Origin: Pontibacter roseus DSM 17521
GTDB lineage: Bacteria; Bacteroidota; Bacteroidia; Cytophagales; Hymenobacteraceae
Reading direction: 5' to 3'
Assembly: GCF_000373265.1 (NCBI RefSeq)
Contig: NZ_KB890769.1
Location: 62,001 to 126,000, forward strand
Length of the DNA: 64,000 bases
Shown here: positions 34,003 through 43,348 of the stretch, in pieces
Layout: each line of letters starts with the position of its first letter
Numbering within the stretch: position 1 is the stretch's first letter
Program-made: the position numbers and the translations under genes
Notes under the pieces: generated by a model
The model's input: the letters and a program-made list of their open reading frames with translations, nothing else
Told to the model about the DNA's origin: nothing
Database searches by the model: none

Positions 34003-34803
34003 TTAATCCAACACACCCGCTTTCCGCTTGTATACAGGAGGGCAATTTATACGGTAGATAGTGTAGGAGAGGCTGATACCGTTGTAGAAGTACATGTCTT
34101 TGTCAAAAGGGTTGGCAATCGCACTTCTGTCACTCGCACCCTTTGGCCCCAGAACTGGTCCGCTAGAATCTTCATGCATGTAGTCTATGACATCATTGAA
34201 CATCTTACGTGCTCCGAACTCTGCCCCCAAGTTCCAGTGACGACTCAAAGCATACTTCACCCCTACCCCAAATGGGACAGAGACTGTGAATTTATTATCG
34301 AAAGGCTCATGAATGTCTCCGTCCTCTGATAGTTGATGATTGTAGTTTAACAGAGCAACTCCCGCAAATAAGTAAGGAGACACACGGTGGGGTTTTCGTA
34401 TATCTTCATAATAGTCAAGGAAATTGTACTCCATTGCTAGAGAAAACTCTGCTAGGCTTAATTTCAAATCGTAATCTCGCCAATCATGATATGGAAGGTC
34501 TTGAGAGTTATCCCGAAAAGCTTTGTGCTCAAAGATGCGGTGGCTTCCCATGAAGGCGGCGCGAAAAGTCAATGGTGCTGAGATGTCACGGCGGTAGAAC
34601 ACTGTGAAAGCAGGTTGGTTATTCAGGAGTCTATACTTTGGCGATATTTCGCCTTTATAATTGGCGCCTCCTATACCTCCTCCTATTTCACTGGTGGTTA
34701 ATGGTTGCCGAGCCTGAGCTTGGGCTTTGCCAACAAAAAAGACGCTCCCTATTTGCAGAATGAGACAAATGAGGAGCGCCTGCTTAATCGTATTAAAAGT
34801 CAT
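34003..34803 (-). CDS. DUF6089-type outer-membrane beta-barrel protein
   Basis: A 266-residue exported protein with a signal peptide (about residues 1-30, ending AQAQ) followed by strands typical of a small barrel: TTSEIGGGIGGANYKGEI, HRVSPYLFAGVALLNYN and VPFGVGVKYALSRHWNLGAEFGAR. The last lines match the family often annotated DUF6089 next to uppS and bamA in Bacteroidota; this is from memory. It is a paralogue of the following gene. The function of these proteins is not known; a structural or assembly role in the outer membrane is plausible. Confidence 0.82.
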   Translation of the reverse strand: MTFNTIKQALLICLILQIGSVFFVGKAQAQARQPLTTSEIGGGIGGANYKGEISPKYRLLNNQPAFTVFYRRDISAPLTFRAAFMGSHRIFEHKAFRDNSQDLPYHDWRDYDLKLSLAEFSLAMEYNFLDYYEDIRKPHRVSPYLFAGVALLNYNHQLSEDGDIHEPFDNKFTVSVPFGVGVKYALSRHWNLGAEFGARKMFNDVIDYMHEDSSGPVLGPKGASDRSAIANPFDKDMYFYNGISLSYTIYRINCPPVYKRKAGVLD

Positions 34804-34853
34804 GTATGCTGAATTTCGGAGTTTAGGAAAACAACGAAGGGTGCTTCGTTCTA

Positions 34854-35852
34854 TTATCTAAACTTCGGTCTTCTTACGCGAGGATTTAGAATATAATTCA
34901 CACCTAGGTTCGTCTGGATGTACCAATCGTTATCGGAGCTATTTCCTCTTGTACGGTTGTTGTTAACGCCGTAGTGCTGCAAGCGTTTGTACGGCGTACC
35001 GGATGGATCATCTAATATATTCCCAAACCCACTCTCAGCGCTTCTGTCAGAAAATATAACCGAAGCTTTAGGGTTATCGCCACCGCCATTTAGCAAATCA
35101 TTTTTGTTAACGTGCGCTGTGCTCACATCATCCAAATAATCAGTGAAGGTAGCTCTCCAGCTCATTTCAAAACTGAAGTCCCAGTTTCTGTCCAACTTAT
35201 ATCTTACACCAAGACCGAACGGAATGGCAACCTGAACTCTTTTGTATGGCTCGTTCGGTGTACCTTCAGCATCTGTAAATTGCCCCTCCGTTCCCAGCGG
35301 CTGCAGTGCATACCAACCTGTCTCAATGTCATCCGCTGCCCCTATACCAGGATGAGAACCTGCCTCATAATAGGCTTTCGGGTTGTGGTGGAACAAAGCG
35401 ATACCCACAAAACCGTAAGGAACAAAGTCAGGGCGACGGCGGTAGTAGTTACGGTTCTCGAACAAGTCGATGATAGCCACGGCGCTCAGTTCCTTGATGT
35501 CGTTACGGAAAGAAAGGTTTCTTCTGTAGCGGCCTTCGTTCTCTCCTTCATCCGGAGAGGCCGCTTTTGCATCATCACCCGCTATGCGATTCCAGTTGAA
35601 GGCAATCCGAGAAGAGATACGCGGGAAATGCCGCTTTGTATAGTTTATACCGACACTATGACGCGTAGACCCCAACCGGAAACTGGTAAAATCAGGCTCT
35701 GGCACCAAGTCCCCAAAATAGTTACTGGCTCCTAATGTCACACCCACGGTGGCGTACCGCTTACGCACCGTAAAACGCTGCGCCTCTGCATCCAGGGGGG
35801 CAAAAGAGATTGTAATAACAAACAGTAGTAACAGAGTAATAAATTTCTTCAT
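34854..35852 (-). CDS. DUF6089-type outer-membrane beta-barrel protein, longer paralogue
   Basis: A 332-residue exported protein with a signal peptide (about residues 1-24, ending AEAQ). Shared segments with its neighbour include LGASNYFGDL, VPYGFVGIALFHHNPKA and IPFGLGVRYKLDRNWDFSFEMSWR. It has an extra loop-rich middle part and ends NYILNPRVRRPKFR. The pair is a tandem duplication upstream of uppS-bamA. A TAnnTTTG-type box (35919-35926, minus strand) precedes it and may start the transcript. Confidence 0.82.
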   Translation of the reverse strand: MKKFITLLLLFVITISFAPLDAEAQRFTVRKRYATVGVTLGASNYFGDLVPEPDFTSFRLGSTRHSVGINYTKRHFPRISSRIAFNWNRIAGDDAKAASPDEGENEGRYRRNLSFRNDIKELSAVAIIDLFENRNYYRRRPDFVPYGFVGIALFHHNPKAYYEAGSHPGIGAADDIETGWYALQPLGTEGQFTDAEGTPNEPYKRVQVAIPFGLGVRYKLDRNWDFSFEMSWRATFTDYLDDVSTAHVNKNDLLNGGGDNPKASVIFSDRSAESGFGNILDDPSGTPYKRLQHYGVNNNRTRGNSSDNDWYIQTNLGVNYILNPRVRRPKFR

Positions 35853-35974
35853 AGCGAACCAATTTCTTTTAAAGCAAAAACGCAGGGCTTACACCTATTG
35901 CAAACTAAACTACAGTGACAAAAATAGCGATATTTTATTGCTATAAAAATTGTATGCAAAATTTTAAATATATT

Positions 35975-36862
35975 TTACTTAAATATATTGGTCCGCTTGT
36001 CTAGCCCCCAGTTCAGCTTGCCCCGCAGTGTCGTCAGGAAATTGACGTGGTGCAGCTTGACAAGCCTAGCAACAAAGGCTTCGCGGCGTACCGCTATCTG
36101 AACAGACATGTCTACGGGCATCGACCTTGAGTCAAGCGTGGCCAAGTAGGTGCTGCTTCTGCCTTCTACCTCAAACGAAATCACGCTTCTGTCAGAGACA
36201 ATCATGGGCCGCACGTTCAAATTATGCGGGCATACGGGTGAAATTACGAAATTGTTGGTCTGTGGCAGCACCAACGGACCACCACAACTCAGGGAGTAAC
36301 CTGTAGAGCCTGTCGGTGTCGCTACAACCAAGCCATCAGCCCAATATGTGTTCAAATATTCACCATCTATATACGCATGAACAGCTATCATGGCCGATGA
36401 ATCGCGCTTAAGCAGACTGAACTCGTTCAATCCGAAGTTGATGCCATCAAATATCTCTTGATCTGAATCTACGCGTATGAGCGCCCGGTCATCCAGGTTA
36501 TAGTGGCCTTTGAACAAGGCATCCAGGGCTAGGTTGATACTATCATGGGCAATGGTGGCCAGAAATCCTAGCCTCCCGGTGTTGATGCCCAGAATAGGGA
36601 TTTGCAATGCCCCCACGTAAGTGACTGTATCCAGCAAGGTACCGTCCCCTCCAATGCTCAGGACAATGTCCACCCCCTCTAGCTTGTCGCCCCGGCTGAA
36701 CGTGCCAAGGCCGGTGGGCAAGTTAATCCTGTTACTGAGAAACAGGCTGAAATGCTCCACCACGGTCACCTCCGCCTTCCGGCGCAGCAACTCATCAAAC
36801 AGGTTTTGAATGAACGGCTCGTACTCCTCACCGAAAGGTTTGCCCAATATAGCTATTTTCAT
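35975..36862 (-). CDS. nadK: NAD kinase
   Basis: A 295-residue enzyme that phosphorylates NAD to NADP. The signature GGDGTLLDT lies near residue 74, followed by GINTGRLGFLA and the conserved NEFSLLKRDSSAMI (about residue 151) and GSTGYSLSCGGP motifs. Length agrees with bacterial NAD kinases. It lies 16 bp after the surface-antigen gene on the same strand. It has no functional link with the envelope genes around it, but this order is conserved in relatives as far as I recall. Confidence 0.95.
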   Translation of the reverse strand: MKIAILGKPFGEEYEPFIQNLFDELLRRKAEVTVVEHFSLFLSNRINLPTGLGTFSRGDKLEGVDIVLSIGGDGTLLDTVTYVGALQIPILGINTGRLGFLATIAHDSINLALDALFKGHYNLDDRALIRVDSDQEIFDGINFGLNEFSLLKRDSSAMIAVHAYIDGEYLNTYWADGLVVATPTGSTGYSLSCGGPLVLPQTNNFVISPVCPHNLNVRPMIVSDRSVISFEVEGRSSTYLATLDSRSMPVDMSVQIAVRREAFVARLVKLHHVNFLTTLRGKLNWGLDKRTNIFK

Positions 36863-36878
36863 ATAAACTACTATTTCT

Positions 36879-38273
36879 TCAGAAAGGAAATCTTCCGCTT
36901 AGGTAAAATCCCTTGTTGCCCTCCCTGTTTACTGTGTATTCAGCGCGGAAAACAAAGTCATAGAAGGTGACCATGTGCAGGCCAATACCCCCACCCAGCA
37001 GCAGGCGGTTTGCTAACTGGTTACCTTGCTCAAACACTTGGTCTGCCACATAGCCTGCGTCTGTAAACGCATTGGCATAGAGCGCCAACGGCACCTTGTT
37101 GAATTTTGGGCTCTTGATAAATTTAAGTTGGATACCCTCATGCTGAAACAATTCCCGCGTCAGGCCTTGCTTGAAAAGCCCAAAGTGCTGTCCACCTACC
37201 ACATTTAGCTCATAGCCCCGCACCAGCGACCTGAAACCCAGTGCCACATTATCGGCATACGCATAGCGCTTTGACAGTCTGGCTTGCACCTCACCTCCTA
37301 TACTATAATAGTACTTGCCTGGCAACTTGAGGTATTTAACATACTTAGCCCGCAAGGTGGTAATCGGTGCTCCAGTGTTTTTGATAAATAAAGTCTGCGC
37401 GGCAATGGCCTCAAAATAGCTTCCGGTGAGCGGATAGATGAAGGAGTTGCGCAGGTTGATAACTTTTGAGAGCTCTATACGCATGTACTGCCGCTCCCGC
37501 ACACTTTGCCTGAAATACTCCGGGTTCAGGAGCAGCACTGAATCTGACACAGCCTCATCTACAAATGAAAACCGCAGCCCCTCCTGCCGCTGCACACTCT
37601 GCCTATGTATAAGCCCTGTTGATACCGAGAAACGTTTAATAGGCAATCCCTGCTCCTGCTCAAAGAAGCGCTGCCGGTTGTTGGTTGTCCTGTAGTCTAT
37701 CACGCGGCTGCGGTAGTCGGCTATACCTAAGTCGAAGCCCACCTTGTGACTGCGGCTGACATAAGGCACTCGATACACCAGTTCTAGTCGCTTATTGAAG
37801 CCACGCTGCACCCGCAGCCGCACCTCCTCATTCCGTCCTCGGAAATTCCGCCGGATGATGTTGACGCCATAATCCACACGACTCAAATCCTTCTTGTCGA
37901 GCCACGCGTTGAAGTTGCGGTCGGCTAGCGTCAGGACGGGCAGCGGGTACAGGTACCAGCGCTCCTGCATGGTATAGACCACCGATACCCGCCCCTCTTC
38001 ACAGGTATAGGTATAGCCCACCTCATGAAAAAGGCGCAGGTTGAAAAGGCGCCTCCTGTTCTCCTCCAGTCGTTGCTCCAGGCTGGCGGAATCCAGCGTG
38101 TCTCCCACGGCCATGTTCAGCTCGAACAGCAGCACCTTCTCTTTGGTGGTCTCATTGCCTTCCATCCGGATGGCATCAATGACTACCTTCAGGCTATCGC
38201 AAGGGGCGGCTGCAAGGGTATGGCCCAGCAACAGCAGCAGACAGGCGACAATACAAAAGCGCACTGGCTGCAC
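36879..38273 (-). CDS. Omp85/TamA-like surface antigen with POTRA domain
   Basis: A protein of about 464 residues with a signal peptide, one POTRA-like domain (VVIDAIRMEGNETTKEKVLL, then LEENRRRLFNLRLFHEVGYT) and a C-terminal barrel ending GFYLSGRFPF. Compared with BamA (833) it has fewer POTRA domains, so it is a small Omp85 relative. I prefer the GTG at 38273, one base after the stop of the upstream CBS gene, because the ATG at 38327 would overlap that gene by 53 bp. Its role may be export or insertion of a specific protein. Confidence 0.8.
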   Translation of the reverse strand: MQPVRFCIVACLLLLLGHTLAAAPCDSLKVVIDAIRMEGNETTKEKVLLFELNMAVGDTLDSASLEQRLEENRRRLFNLRLFHEVGYTYTCEEGRVSVVYTMQERWYLYPLPVLTLADRNFNAWLDKKDLSRVDYGVNIIRRNFRGRNEEVRLRVQRGFNKRLELVYRVPYVSRSHKVGFDLGIADYRSRVIDYRTTNNRQRFFEQEQGLPIKRFSVSTGLIHRQSVQRQEGLRFSFVDEAVSDSVLLLNPEYFRQSVRERQYMRIELSKVINLRNSFIYPLTGSYFEAIAAQTLFIKNTGAPITTLRAKYVKYLKLPGKYYYSIGGEVQARLSKRYAYADNVALGFRSLVRGYELNVVGGQHFGLFKQGLTRELFQHEGIQLKFIKSPKFNKVPLALYANAFTDAGYVADQVFEQGNQLANRLLLGGGIGLHMVTFYDFVFRAEYTVNREGNKGFYLSGRFPF

Positions 38274-38274
38274 C

Positions 38275-38940
38275 CTAAATGTCGAGGTATTTGAACAGCA
38301 TGTCCAGGCGGTCGCGACCAACATCATACTTGGTGCTGTCCTGGAACTGGGCCGTGACTCTATATTCGAATCGCTCCAGCGTGGCTATGATGCGGGTAAG
38401 GTCAGTGGTATTGAGTTTGAGGGTCAGCTTGATGCTGTAAGGGTCCACCTCATCCGGCGACACATAGGCGCTCAGGATTTTGGTGTTCTCCTCCTCTATC
38501 AGGCGGCTGATTTGACTGAGGGAATAGTCGCGCTCCGGCATCGAAAGCACCAGGATGCTCCCCTGCCCCTGCAGCGCCGACATCTGTCCAAAGGCGGCTA
38601 GGGTGTCGTTGATGGTGATAATGCCCATGTAGTCCTGCTCCTCGTCGAGCACGGGCACCACCTGTATCTTGTTTTTAATGGCCGCCTCCATCACATCGTA
38701 GAAGTGCTGTTGATGCATCACATGCACATCCTGGAACTCCAGTTGCACCTGCTCCAGCGTCTGGCTGCGGTCATTCAGCTCAATCAGGTTGCTCTCGGTA
38801 GCCAGGCCCATGTACTTGCGGTTTTTGGACACAGGCAGCTCGTTTACGCGGAACTCATCCATCCATCGCAGGGCTTTATCGACTGTATCGTAAAGCTTCA
38901 GCGGCGGTATCATTTGGTTGATGAGTTCTTCTGCTATCAT
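38275..38940 (-). CDS. CBS-domain protein
   Basis: A 221-residue cytoplasmic protein with two CBS motifs in the first 130 residues (MIPPLKLYDTVDKALRWMDE near residue 10 and a second ending PVLDEEQDYMGIITINDTL near residue 105). The C-terminal part (LVLSMPERDYSLSQISRLIEEENTKIL) resembles an ACT-like regulatory fold. CBS pairs bind adenine nucleotides, so this may be an energy sensor. It overlaps the preceding hydrolase gene by 4 bp (ATGA) and is followed after one base by the surface-antigen gene, so it is embedded in the operon. Confidence 0.85.
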   Translation of the reverse strand: MIAEELINQMIPPLKLYDTVDKALRWMDEFRVNELPVSKNRKYMGLATESNLIELNDRSQTLEQVQLEFQDVHVMHQQHFYDVMEAAIKNKIQVVPVLDEEQDYMGIITINDTLAAFGQMSALQGQGSILVLSMPERDYSLSQISRLIEEENTKILSAYVSPDEVDPYSIKLTLKLNTTDLTRIIATLERFEYRVTAQFQDSTKYDVGRDRLDMLFKYLDI

Positions 38941-39713
38941 GAGGCTGTTTCCCGTGCTTCTGTCCTGGCCAAAAATTTATTTAAGATACTGTTAAACCTG
39001 TCCGGATGTTCCATCATGGGAGCATGTCCACACTTATCTATAAAGTATAGCTCCGAATTCTTGATGAGCCGGTTGAACTCGTGCGCTACCAAGGGCGGTG
39101 TAATCGTGTCATTCAGTCCCCATATCAACAGTGTGGGCACCTTTATGTTCTCTAAATCTTTGCCCAAGTTGTGGCGTTGCGCCGATTTGGCGATGGCGAT
39201 GATGCGGAGACACTTAGAGTTGCTGTTGGTGATGTCAAACACTTCATCCACCAGCTCTTTTGTGGCCGTTGCCGGACTGTAGAAGGTATACTCCACGCGC
39301 TCCTTCACATAATCGTAGTTGCCACGCTTGGGGAACGAGCCGCCCATAGAGTCCTCGAACAGGCCCGAGCTGCCGGTCAGCACCAGGTGCTTCACTTTTT
39401 TGGGGTTGTTCAAGGTATAGACTAATGCCACATGGCCCCCAAGGGAATTGCCAAGCAGCGTCAGGTCACTCAGTTTCTTAAATTTAACGAAATCTTCAAT
39501 GAAAGCAACAAGTCCGGGCACCCCTGCCTTGTGCAGCGCCATCTCGTAAATGGGCATCAACGGGATAACGACACGGTACTGCCTCGAAAAATAATCTACC
39601 ACGCCATGCCAGTTGCTCAACGCGCCAAAGAGCCCGTGCAGCAGCAACATCACTTCGCCTTCACCTTCATCAATGTACTGGAAATCGCCTTCTTGTTTGA
39701 CCTGTAGATTCAT
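38937..39713 (-). CDS. alpha/beta-hydrolase
   Basis: A 258-residue hydrolase. The nucleophile elbow GNSLGGHVAL (about residue 87) holds the catalytic serine, the oxyanion segment is LLLHGLFGALSNW (about residue 24), and the C-terminal histidine lies in DKCGHAPMMEHPDRF (about residue 230). No signal peptide is visible, so it is cytoplasmic. Substrate unknown; esterases and C-C hydrolases share this pattern. It lies directly upstream of the CBS gene with a 4-bp overlap. Confidence 0.88.
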   Translation of the reverse strand: MNLQVKQEGDFQYIDEGEGEVMLLLHGLFGALSNWHGVVDYFSRQYRVVIPLMPIYEMALHKAGVPGLVAFIEDFVKFKKLSDLTLLGNSLGGHVALVYTLNNPKKVKHLVLTGSSGLFEDSMGGSFPKRGNYDYVKERVEYTFYSPATATKELVDEVFDITNSNSKCLRIIAIAKSAQRHNLGKDLENIKVPTLLIWGLNDTITPPLVAHEFNRLIKNSELYFIDKCGHAPMMEHPDRFNSILNKFLARTEARETAS

Positions 39714-39759
39714 TTCGGATACTCTATATTAGCTACTTCTACTATAAATGCCCTGCATT

Positions 39760-40329
39760 TCAATACGCAATATTAGCAATACTAACCCAATTTCGCAGCA
39801 TATCGAGCCCATAAGTCGTCAGGGCGGCCTCCGGATGAAACTGCAGCGCATACAGCGGCAGGTCCCGGTGGCGGAACGCCATAAGCTCACGTTCTGCTGT
39901 ATACGCAAGCGGCACGATGCAGTCAGGAATGTGCTGCAGCACCAGCGAGTGGTAGCGCACCACAGGCATCTGAGCAGGCAGTCCTTTGAAAATCGGGTCA
40001 GGCTCGCAGCTTATCTCTGAAATCTTGCCGTGCATGGGTTTTATTCCTTTTGCTAAGGTGGCTCCGAAGAACTCCCCTAAGGCTTGGTGCCCCAGGCAGA
40101 TACCCAGCATGGGCACCCGTTCATGGTAGTGGCGTATGACCGCTGGCATTACGCCTGCTCCCTGCGGCTCACCAGGGCCCGGCGACAGCACCACAGCCGT
40201 GATAGGCAGCTTTTTTATCTCTTCCAGCGGCACATCGTTGCGCACCACATGCGCCTCTACCCCCAGTTGCCCAAAATAGTCGACGAGGTTGTAAGTGAAG
40301 GAGTCGAAGTTGTCGAGCAGCAACAGCAT
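39760..40329 (-). CDS. glutamine amidotransferase, anthranilate/aminodeoxychorismate synthase component II
   Basis: A 189-residue class I glutamine amidotransferase. The N-terminus LLLLDNFDSFTYNLVDYF is typical of TrpG/PabA, LSPGPGEP follows near residue 49, the catalytic cysteine is in GICLGHQALGEFFG (about residue 77), and the catalytic histidine in FHPEA (about residue 164). It delivers ammonia to chorismate for tryptophan or folate synthesis. No trpE, pabB or other trp gene is nearby, so TrpG and PabA cannot be told apart; one protein may serve both. Confidence 0.9.
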   Translation of the reverse strand: MLLLLDNFDSFTYNLVDYFGQLGVEAHVVRNDVPLEEIKKLPITAVVLSPGPGEPQGAGVMPAVIRHYHERVPMLGICLGHQALGEFFGATLAKGIKPMHGKISEISCEPDPIFKGLPAQMPVVRYHSLVLQHIPDCIVPLAYTAERELMAFRHRDLPLYALQFHPEAALTTYGLDMLRNWVSIANIAY

Positions 40330-40344
40330 GAGCGGGCAGAAGGA

Positions 40345-40863
40345 TTAGAATTGGTCCTTGAGCGAGAGCAGCAGTGCCTTCACGAAAGGCAGCACATAAC
40401 TCACGACGCCCAAAGCATAAGGGGTTGTCTTCAGCACCACTGGGTATACCATGGAGTCGGCCGCCGTCTCGGCGGTGATGGAAATGCCAGCCATATCGGA
40501 TACGTATAGTAGCAGGCTCAGGGCCAGGCACCACTTCAGCGCTCCCAGCAGGGCGCCCAGTATGTTATCAAATAGCCCGAAGGGAGTGAAGTCGATGATT
40601 TTTTTGAGGAGAAGCCCCAGCACACGCACCCCCAGGATGATGGCGACGAACACCACCAGGAAAGTGACGAAGGGCAGCAGGCCGCCCGCATCGCCAATGT
40701 AATCGCGCATAACGGGCAAGGCCGAGTCCAGCAGTTTCAGGCCCAACAGTATACCTAACACCAAGGCCAGCAGGGAGATGAGCTCCAAGAGCAGCCCCTT
40801 GCGGAAACCCATGAATGCGCCGAAGAGAATCGGCAGCGCCAGAAAAAAATCGAAAGTGCTCAC
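40345..40863 (-). CDS. CvpA-family membrane protein
   Basis: A 172-residue inner-membrane protein with four hydrophobic segments (about residues 5-22, 28-46, 64-86, 103-122). The start DFFLALPILFGAFMGFRKGLL and the glycine-rich helices match the CvpA / colicin V production family, whose role is unclear but linked to envelope and biofilm traits. It precedes the amidotransferase gene by 15 bp, so the two are probably cotranscribed. Confidence 0.85.
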   Translation of the reverse strand: MSTFDFFLALPILFGAFMGFRKGLLLELISLLALVLGILLGLKLLDSALPVMRDYIGDAGGLLPFVTFLVVFVAIILGVRVLGLLLKKIIDFTPFGLFDNILGALLGALKWCLALSLLLYVSDMAGISITAETAADSMVYPVVLKTTPYALGVVSYVLPFVKALLLSLKDQF

Positions 40864-40877
40864 GCTGTAAAATAGTT

Positions 40878-40913
40878 GAAGGCAGGAGCAGTTTCGTCAC
40901 CACTCCTGCCTTC
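40878..40913 (-). terminator. hairpin between yqeY and cvpA
   Basis: An 11-bp perfect stem (GAAGGCAGGAG / CTCCTGCCTTC) with a 14-base loop. The minus strand is followed by only a weak T stretch, so it may be an attenuating or partial terminator. Confidence 0.55.
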
Positions 40914-40973
40914 AAATATAATTTAAAAGCTGCACTCGTCATAACCCGGATGGCCGGGAAATGGAGGTGTTTC

Positions 40974-41435
40974 CTAAAAATCTGTGTTGTTGAGCAGGTC
41001 GCTTACTGCTTTGGAGATGGCGCGCCCATCCGCCTGACCGGCTAGTTCTTTGGACGCCACACCCATCACTCTGCCCAAATCAGAAGGCCCTGTAGCACCC
41101 ACGCGCTGAATGATGTCCAACAGGCGCACGCGCAAATCGCCTTCGTCCAGCTGCTTGGGTAGGTACTCTTCTATCACGGCTAGCTCGGCCAGCTCCACCT
41201 GCTCCAAATCGGCGCGCTGCTGCTGCGCGTATACCTCAGCGGACTCGCGGCGCTGCTTGGCTGCCCTGTTCAGCAGCTTCATCTCCGTGTCTGGGGTGAG
41301 GCCTTCGCCGCCGCCTTTCTCGGTCTCGGCCAGCATGATGAGTGATTTGATGCTTCGGAGCGCCTGCAGGCGGGGTTTGTCCTGGGCAAGCATCGCTTGC
41401 TTGATGTCCGCTTCAATGCGTTGTTTTAAACTCAT
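40974..41435 (-). CDS. GatB/YqeY-domain protein
   Basis: A 153-residue YqeY-type protein related to the tail of the GatB amidotransferase subunit. Typical features are MSLKQRIEADIKQAMLAQDK at the start, a helical middle with KQRRESAEVYAQQQR and EEYLPKQL, and the C-terminal GRVMGVASKELAGQADGRAIS. The role is probably RNA-related, by analogy with the tRNA-binding tail domain of GatB. It is the first gene of the minus-strand block, divergent from pdxJ. Confidence 0.88.
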   Translation of the reverse strand: MSLKQRIEADIKQAMLAQDKPRLQALRSIKSLIMLAETEKGGGEGLTPDTEMKLLNRAAKQRRESAEVYAQQQRADLEQVELAELAVIEEYLPKQLDEGDLRVRLLDIIQRVGATGPSDLGRVMGVASKELAGQADGRAISKAVSDLLNNTDF

Positions 41436-41601
41436 GGTTTTATTTTGATTTATAGTTCGCGGCGAAAGGCATGCGCCCTGCCTTCTGTTTATACACTACT
41501 ACGGCAAAGGCCATAGGTTATCATCTTAAGCAAAATTCCACTAATTTAGTCTCTCCGTATAGCATATGTATAGAAGCCGCAAGGCTGCAACACACATACC
41601 C

Positions 41602-42315
41602 ATGACTAAACTAAGTGTAAATATAAACAAAATAGCCACGCTTCGGAACGCCCGCGGCGGCGACAGGCCCAACGTGGTGCAGGCAGCCAGGGACTGCGAG
41701 CGGTTCGGGGCCCAAGGCATTACAGTACATCCCCGCCCCGACGAGCGCCACATCCGCTACCGCGACGTGTACGATTTGAAGGAAGTCGTGACGACGGAGT
41801 TCAACATAGAGGGCAACCCGACACCCGACTTTCTGAGGCTGGTGAAGGAAATCCGGCCGGCGCAGGCCACCCTGGTGCCGGACGCGCCGGACGCCATCAC
41901 CTCCAACGCCGGCTGGGATACGCTTACATACAAGGACTTCCTGACCGATGTTATCTCGGAATTAAAGGAACTGGGTATACGCACCTCCATCTTTGTGGAC
42001 CCGGATGTGCGTATGATAGAAGGCGCTTCTATGGTGGGCACAGACCGGGTAGAGCTGTATACCGAGGCCTATGCCCAGGGCTACCCTTCCAATCCTGAAG
42101 AAGCCATCCGCCCTTACCTGGTGGCGGCCCAGAAGGCGCAGGAACTGGGCATTGGACTCAATGCCGGCCACGACCTGGACCTCGATAACCTCAAGTATTT
42201 AAAACACACGCTGCCGGGGCTGCTGGAGGTGAGCATCGGCCACGCCCTGATTTGCGATGCGCTATATCTTGGCTTGGAGAACGCCATCCAGCTATACCTG
42301 CGTCAGCTGAAATAA
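41602..42315 (+). CDS. pdxJ: pyridoxine 5'-phosphate synthase
   Basis: A 237-residue TIM-barrel enzyme that joins 1-deoxyxylulose 5-phosphate with 3-amino-2-oxopropyl phosphate in vitamin B6 synthesis. [18 protein letters not shown] at the N-terminus, [12 protein letters not shown] near residue 45, [11 protein letters not shown] and [13 protein letters not shown] (about residue 196) are diagnostic. I chose the ATG at 41602; an upstream in-frame ATG at 41566 adds 12 residues without family character. It leads a plus-strand group with mnmH only 2 bp behind. Confidence 0.95.
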   Translation: MTKLSVNINKIATLRNARGGDRPNVVQAARDCERFGAQGITVHPRPDERHIRYRDVYDLKEVVTTEFNIEGNPTPDFLRLVKEIRPAQATLVPDAPDAITSNAGWDTLTYKDFLTDVISELKELGIRTSIFVDPDVRMIEGASMVGTDRVELYTEAYAQGYPSNPEEAIRPYLVAAQKAQELGIGLNAGHDLDLDNLKYLKHTLPGLLEVSIGHALICDALYLGLENAIQLYLRQLK

Positions 42316-42317
42316 CC

Positions 42318-43346
42318 GTGGTCAACACCATCCCCATAGAAGAATTCCTGCAGAAGGCGACGCAGTTGCCCGTGCTGGATGTGCGCGCGCCCAAGGAATA
42401 CGGCGTCGGACACATTCCACAGGCGCACAGTTTCCCTATTTTCACGGATGAGGAACGGGCAAAGGTGGGCACGGCCTACAAGCAGCAGGGCCACGACCCG
42501 GCAGTGCTGATTGGCCTGGATTTGTTTGGTCCGAAAATGTCGGGTTTTGTGAAGCAGGCCGAGAAACTGGCGCGCGACAGGGAACTGCTGGTACACTGCT
42601 GGCGCGGCGGCATGCGCAGCGGCTCCATGGCCTGGCTACTCGATTTCTCCGGCTTCAAGGTGCATCTGCTACAGGGAGGATACAAAGCCTACCGGCACCT
42701 GATGCAGGAGCAGTTCGAGAAGCCCCGCCCTCTGCTCGTGCTGGGTGGATTGACGGGCAGCGGCAAAACGGACCTGCTACCCTACCTGCAACAGCTCGGC
42801 CAGCAAGCGATAGATTTGGAAGGTATAGCCAACCACAAGGGCTCTGCCTTCGGAAGCATCGGGATGCCGCCACAGCCCAGCAGCGAGCACTTCGAGAACC
42901 TGCTGGGGATGGAATTCCTGAAATTGCAGGAAAACAGACCACTTTGGCTGGAGGACGAGAGCATCAGTATTGGTCGGGTGCAGTTGCCCAAACCGCTTTA
43001 TGACCAGATGCAGGATTCCCCAGCCATTGTGCTGGAAGTGCCCCGGCAGCTGCGCGTGCGGAAGCTGGCCGAGGAATACTGCCGCACTGACAAAACCTTA
43101 TTGGAGGCATCCATCCTGAAAATAAAGAAGCGACTGGGAGGCCTGGCCACCAAGGAGGCGCTGGAGGCCATTGAGGCGGGTGACATGGAGAAGATGGTGG
43201 ATATCGCGCTCGCCTATTACGACAAGACTTATACCTACGACCTGGCCAAAAAACAGCGGGTACTGCCGCTTCACTTGGAAAGCCTAAACCCCGAAGAAAA
43301 CGCTCAGCGGGTCCTGGCACTCGCAAAACAGCATCAACTTATCTAA
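42318..43346 (+). CDS. mnmH: tRNA 2-selenouridine synthase
   Basis: A 343-codon enzyme (342 residues) replacing sulfur with selenium in 2-thiouridine at tRNA position 34, through a geranylated intermediate in known cases. It has an N-terminal rhodanese domain with the catalytic cysteine in [17 protein letters not shown] (about residue 95) and a C-terminal P-loop domain ([13 protein letters not shown], about residue 143). I take the GTG at 42318 as start, two bases after the pdxJ stop; the longer ORF from 42252 would overlap pdxJ by 64 bp. It sits 2 bp before selD, its selenium donor. Confidence 0.93.
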   Translation: MVNTIPIEEFLQKATQLPVLDVRAPKEYGVGHIPQAHSFPIFTDEERAKVGTAYKQQGHDPAVLIGLDLFGPKMSGFVKQAEKLARDRELLVHCWRGGMRSGSMAWLLDFSGFKVHLLQGGYKAYRHLMQEQFEKPRPLLVLGGLTGSGKTDLLPYLQQLGQQAIDLEGIANHKGSAFGSIGMPPQPSSEHFENLLGMEFLKLQENRPLWLEDESISIGRVQLPKPLYDQMQDSPAIVLEVPRQLRVRKLAEEYCRTDKTLLEASILKIKKRLGGLATKEALEAIEAGDMEKMVDIALAYYDKTYTYDLAKKQRVLPLHLESLNPEENAQRVLALAKQHQLI

Positions 43347-43348
43347 CC

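Noticed and set aside
41465..41484. A weak AAGGCA / TGCCTT hairpin between yqeY and pdxJ as a terminator
   Set aside because: The stem is only 6 bp, has no T-run in the relevant direction and lies between divergent genes where no terminator is needed.
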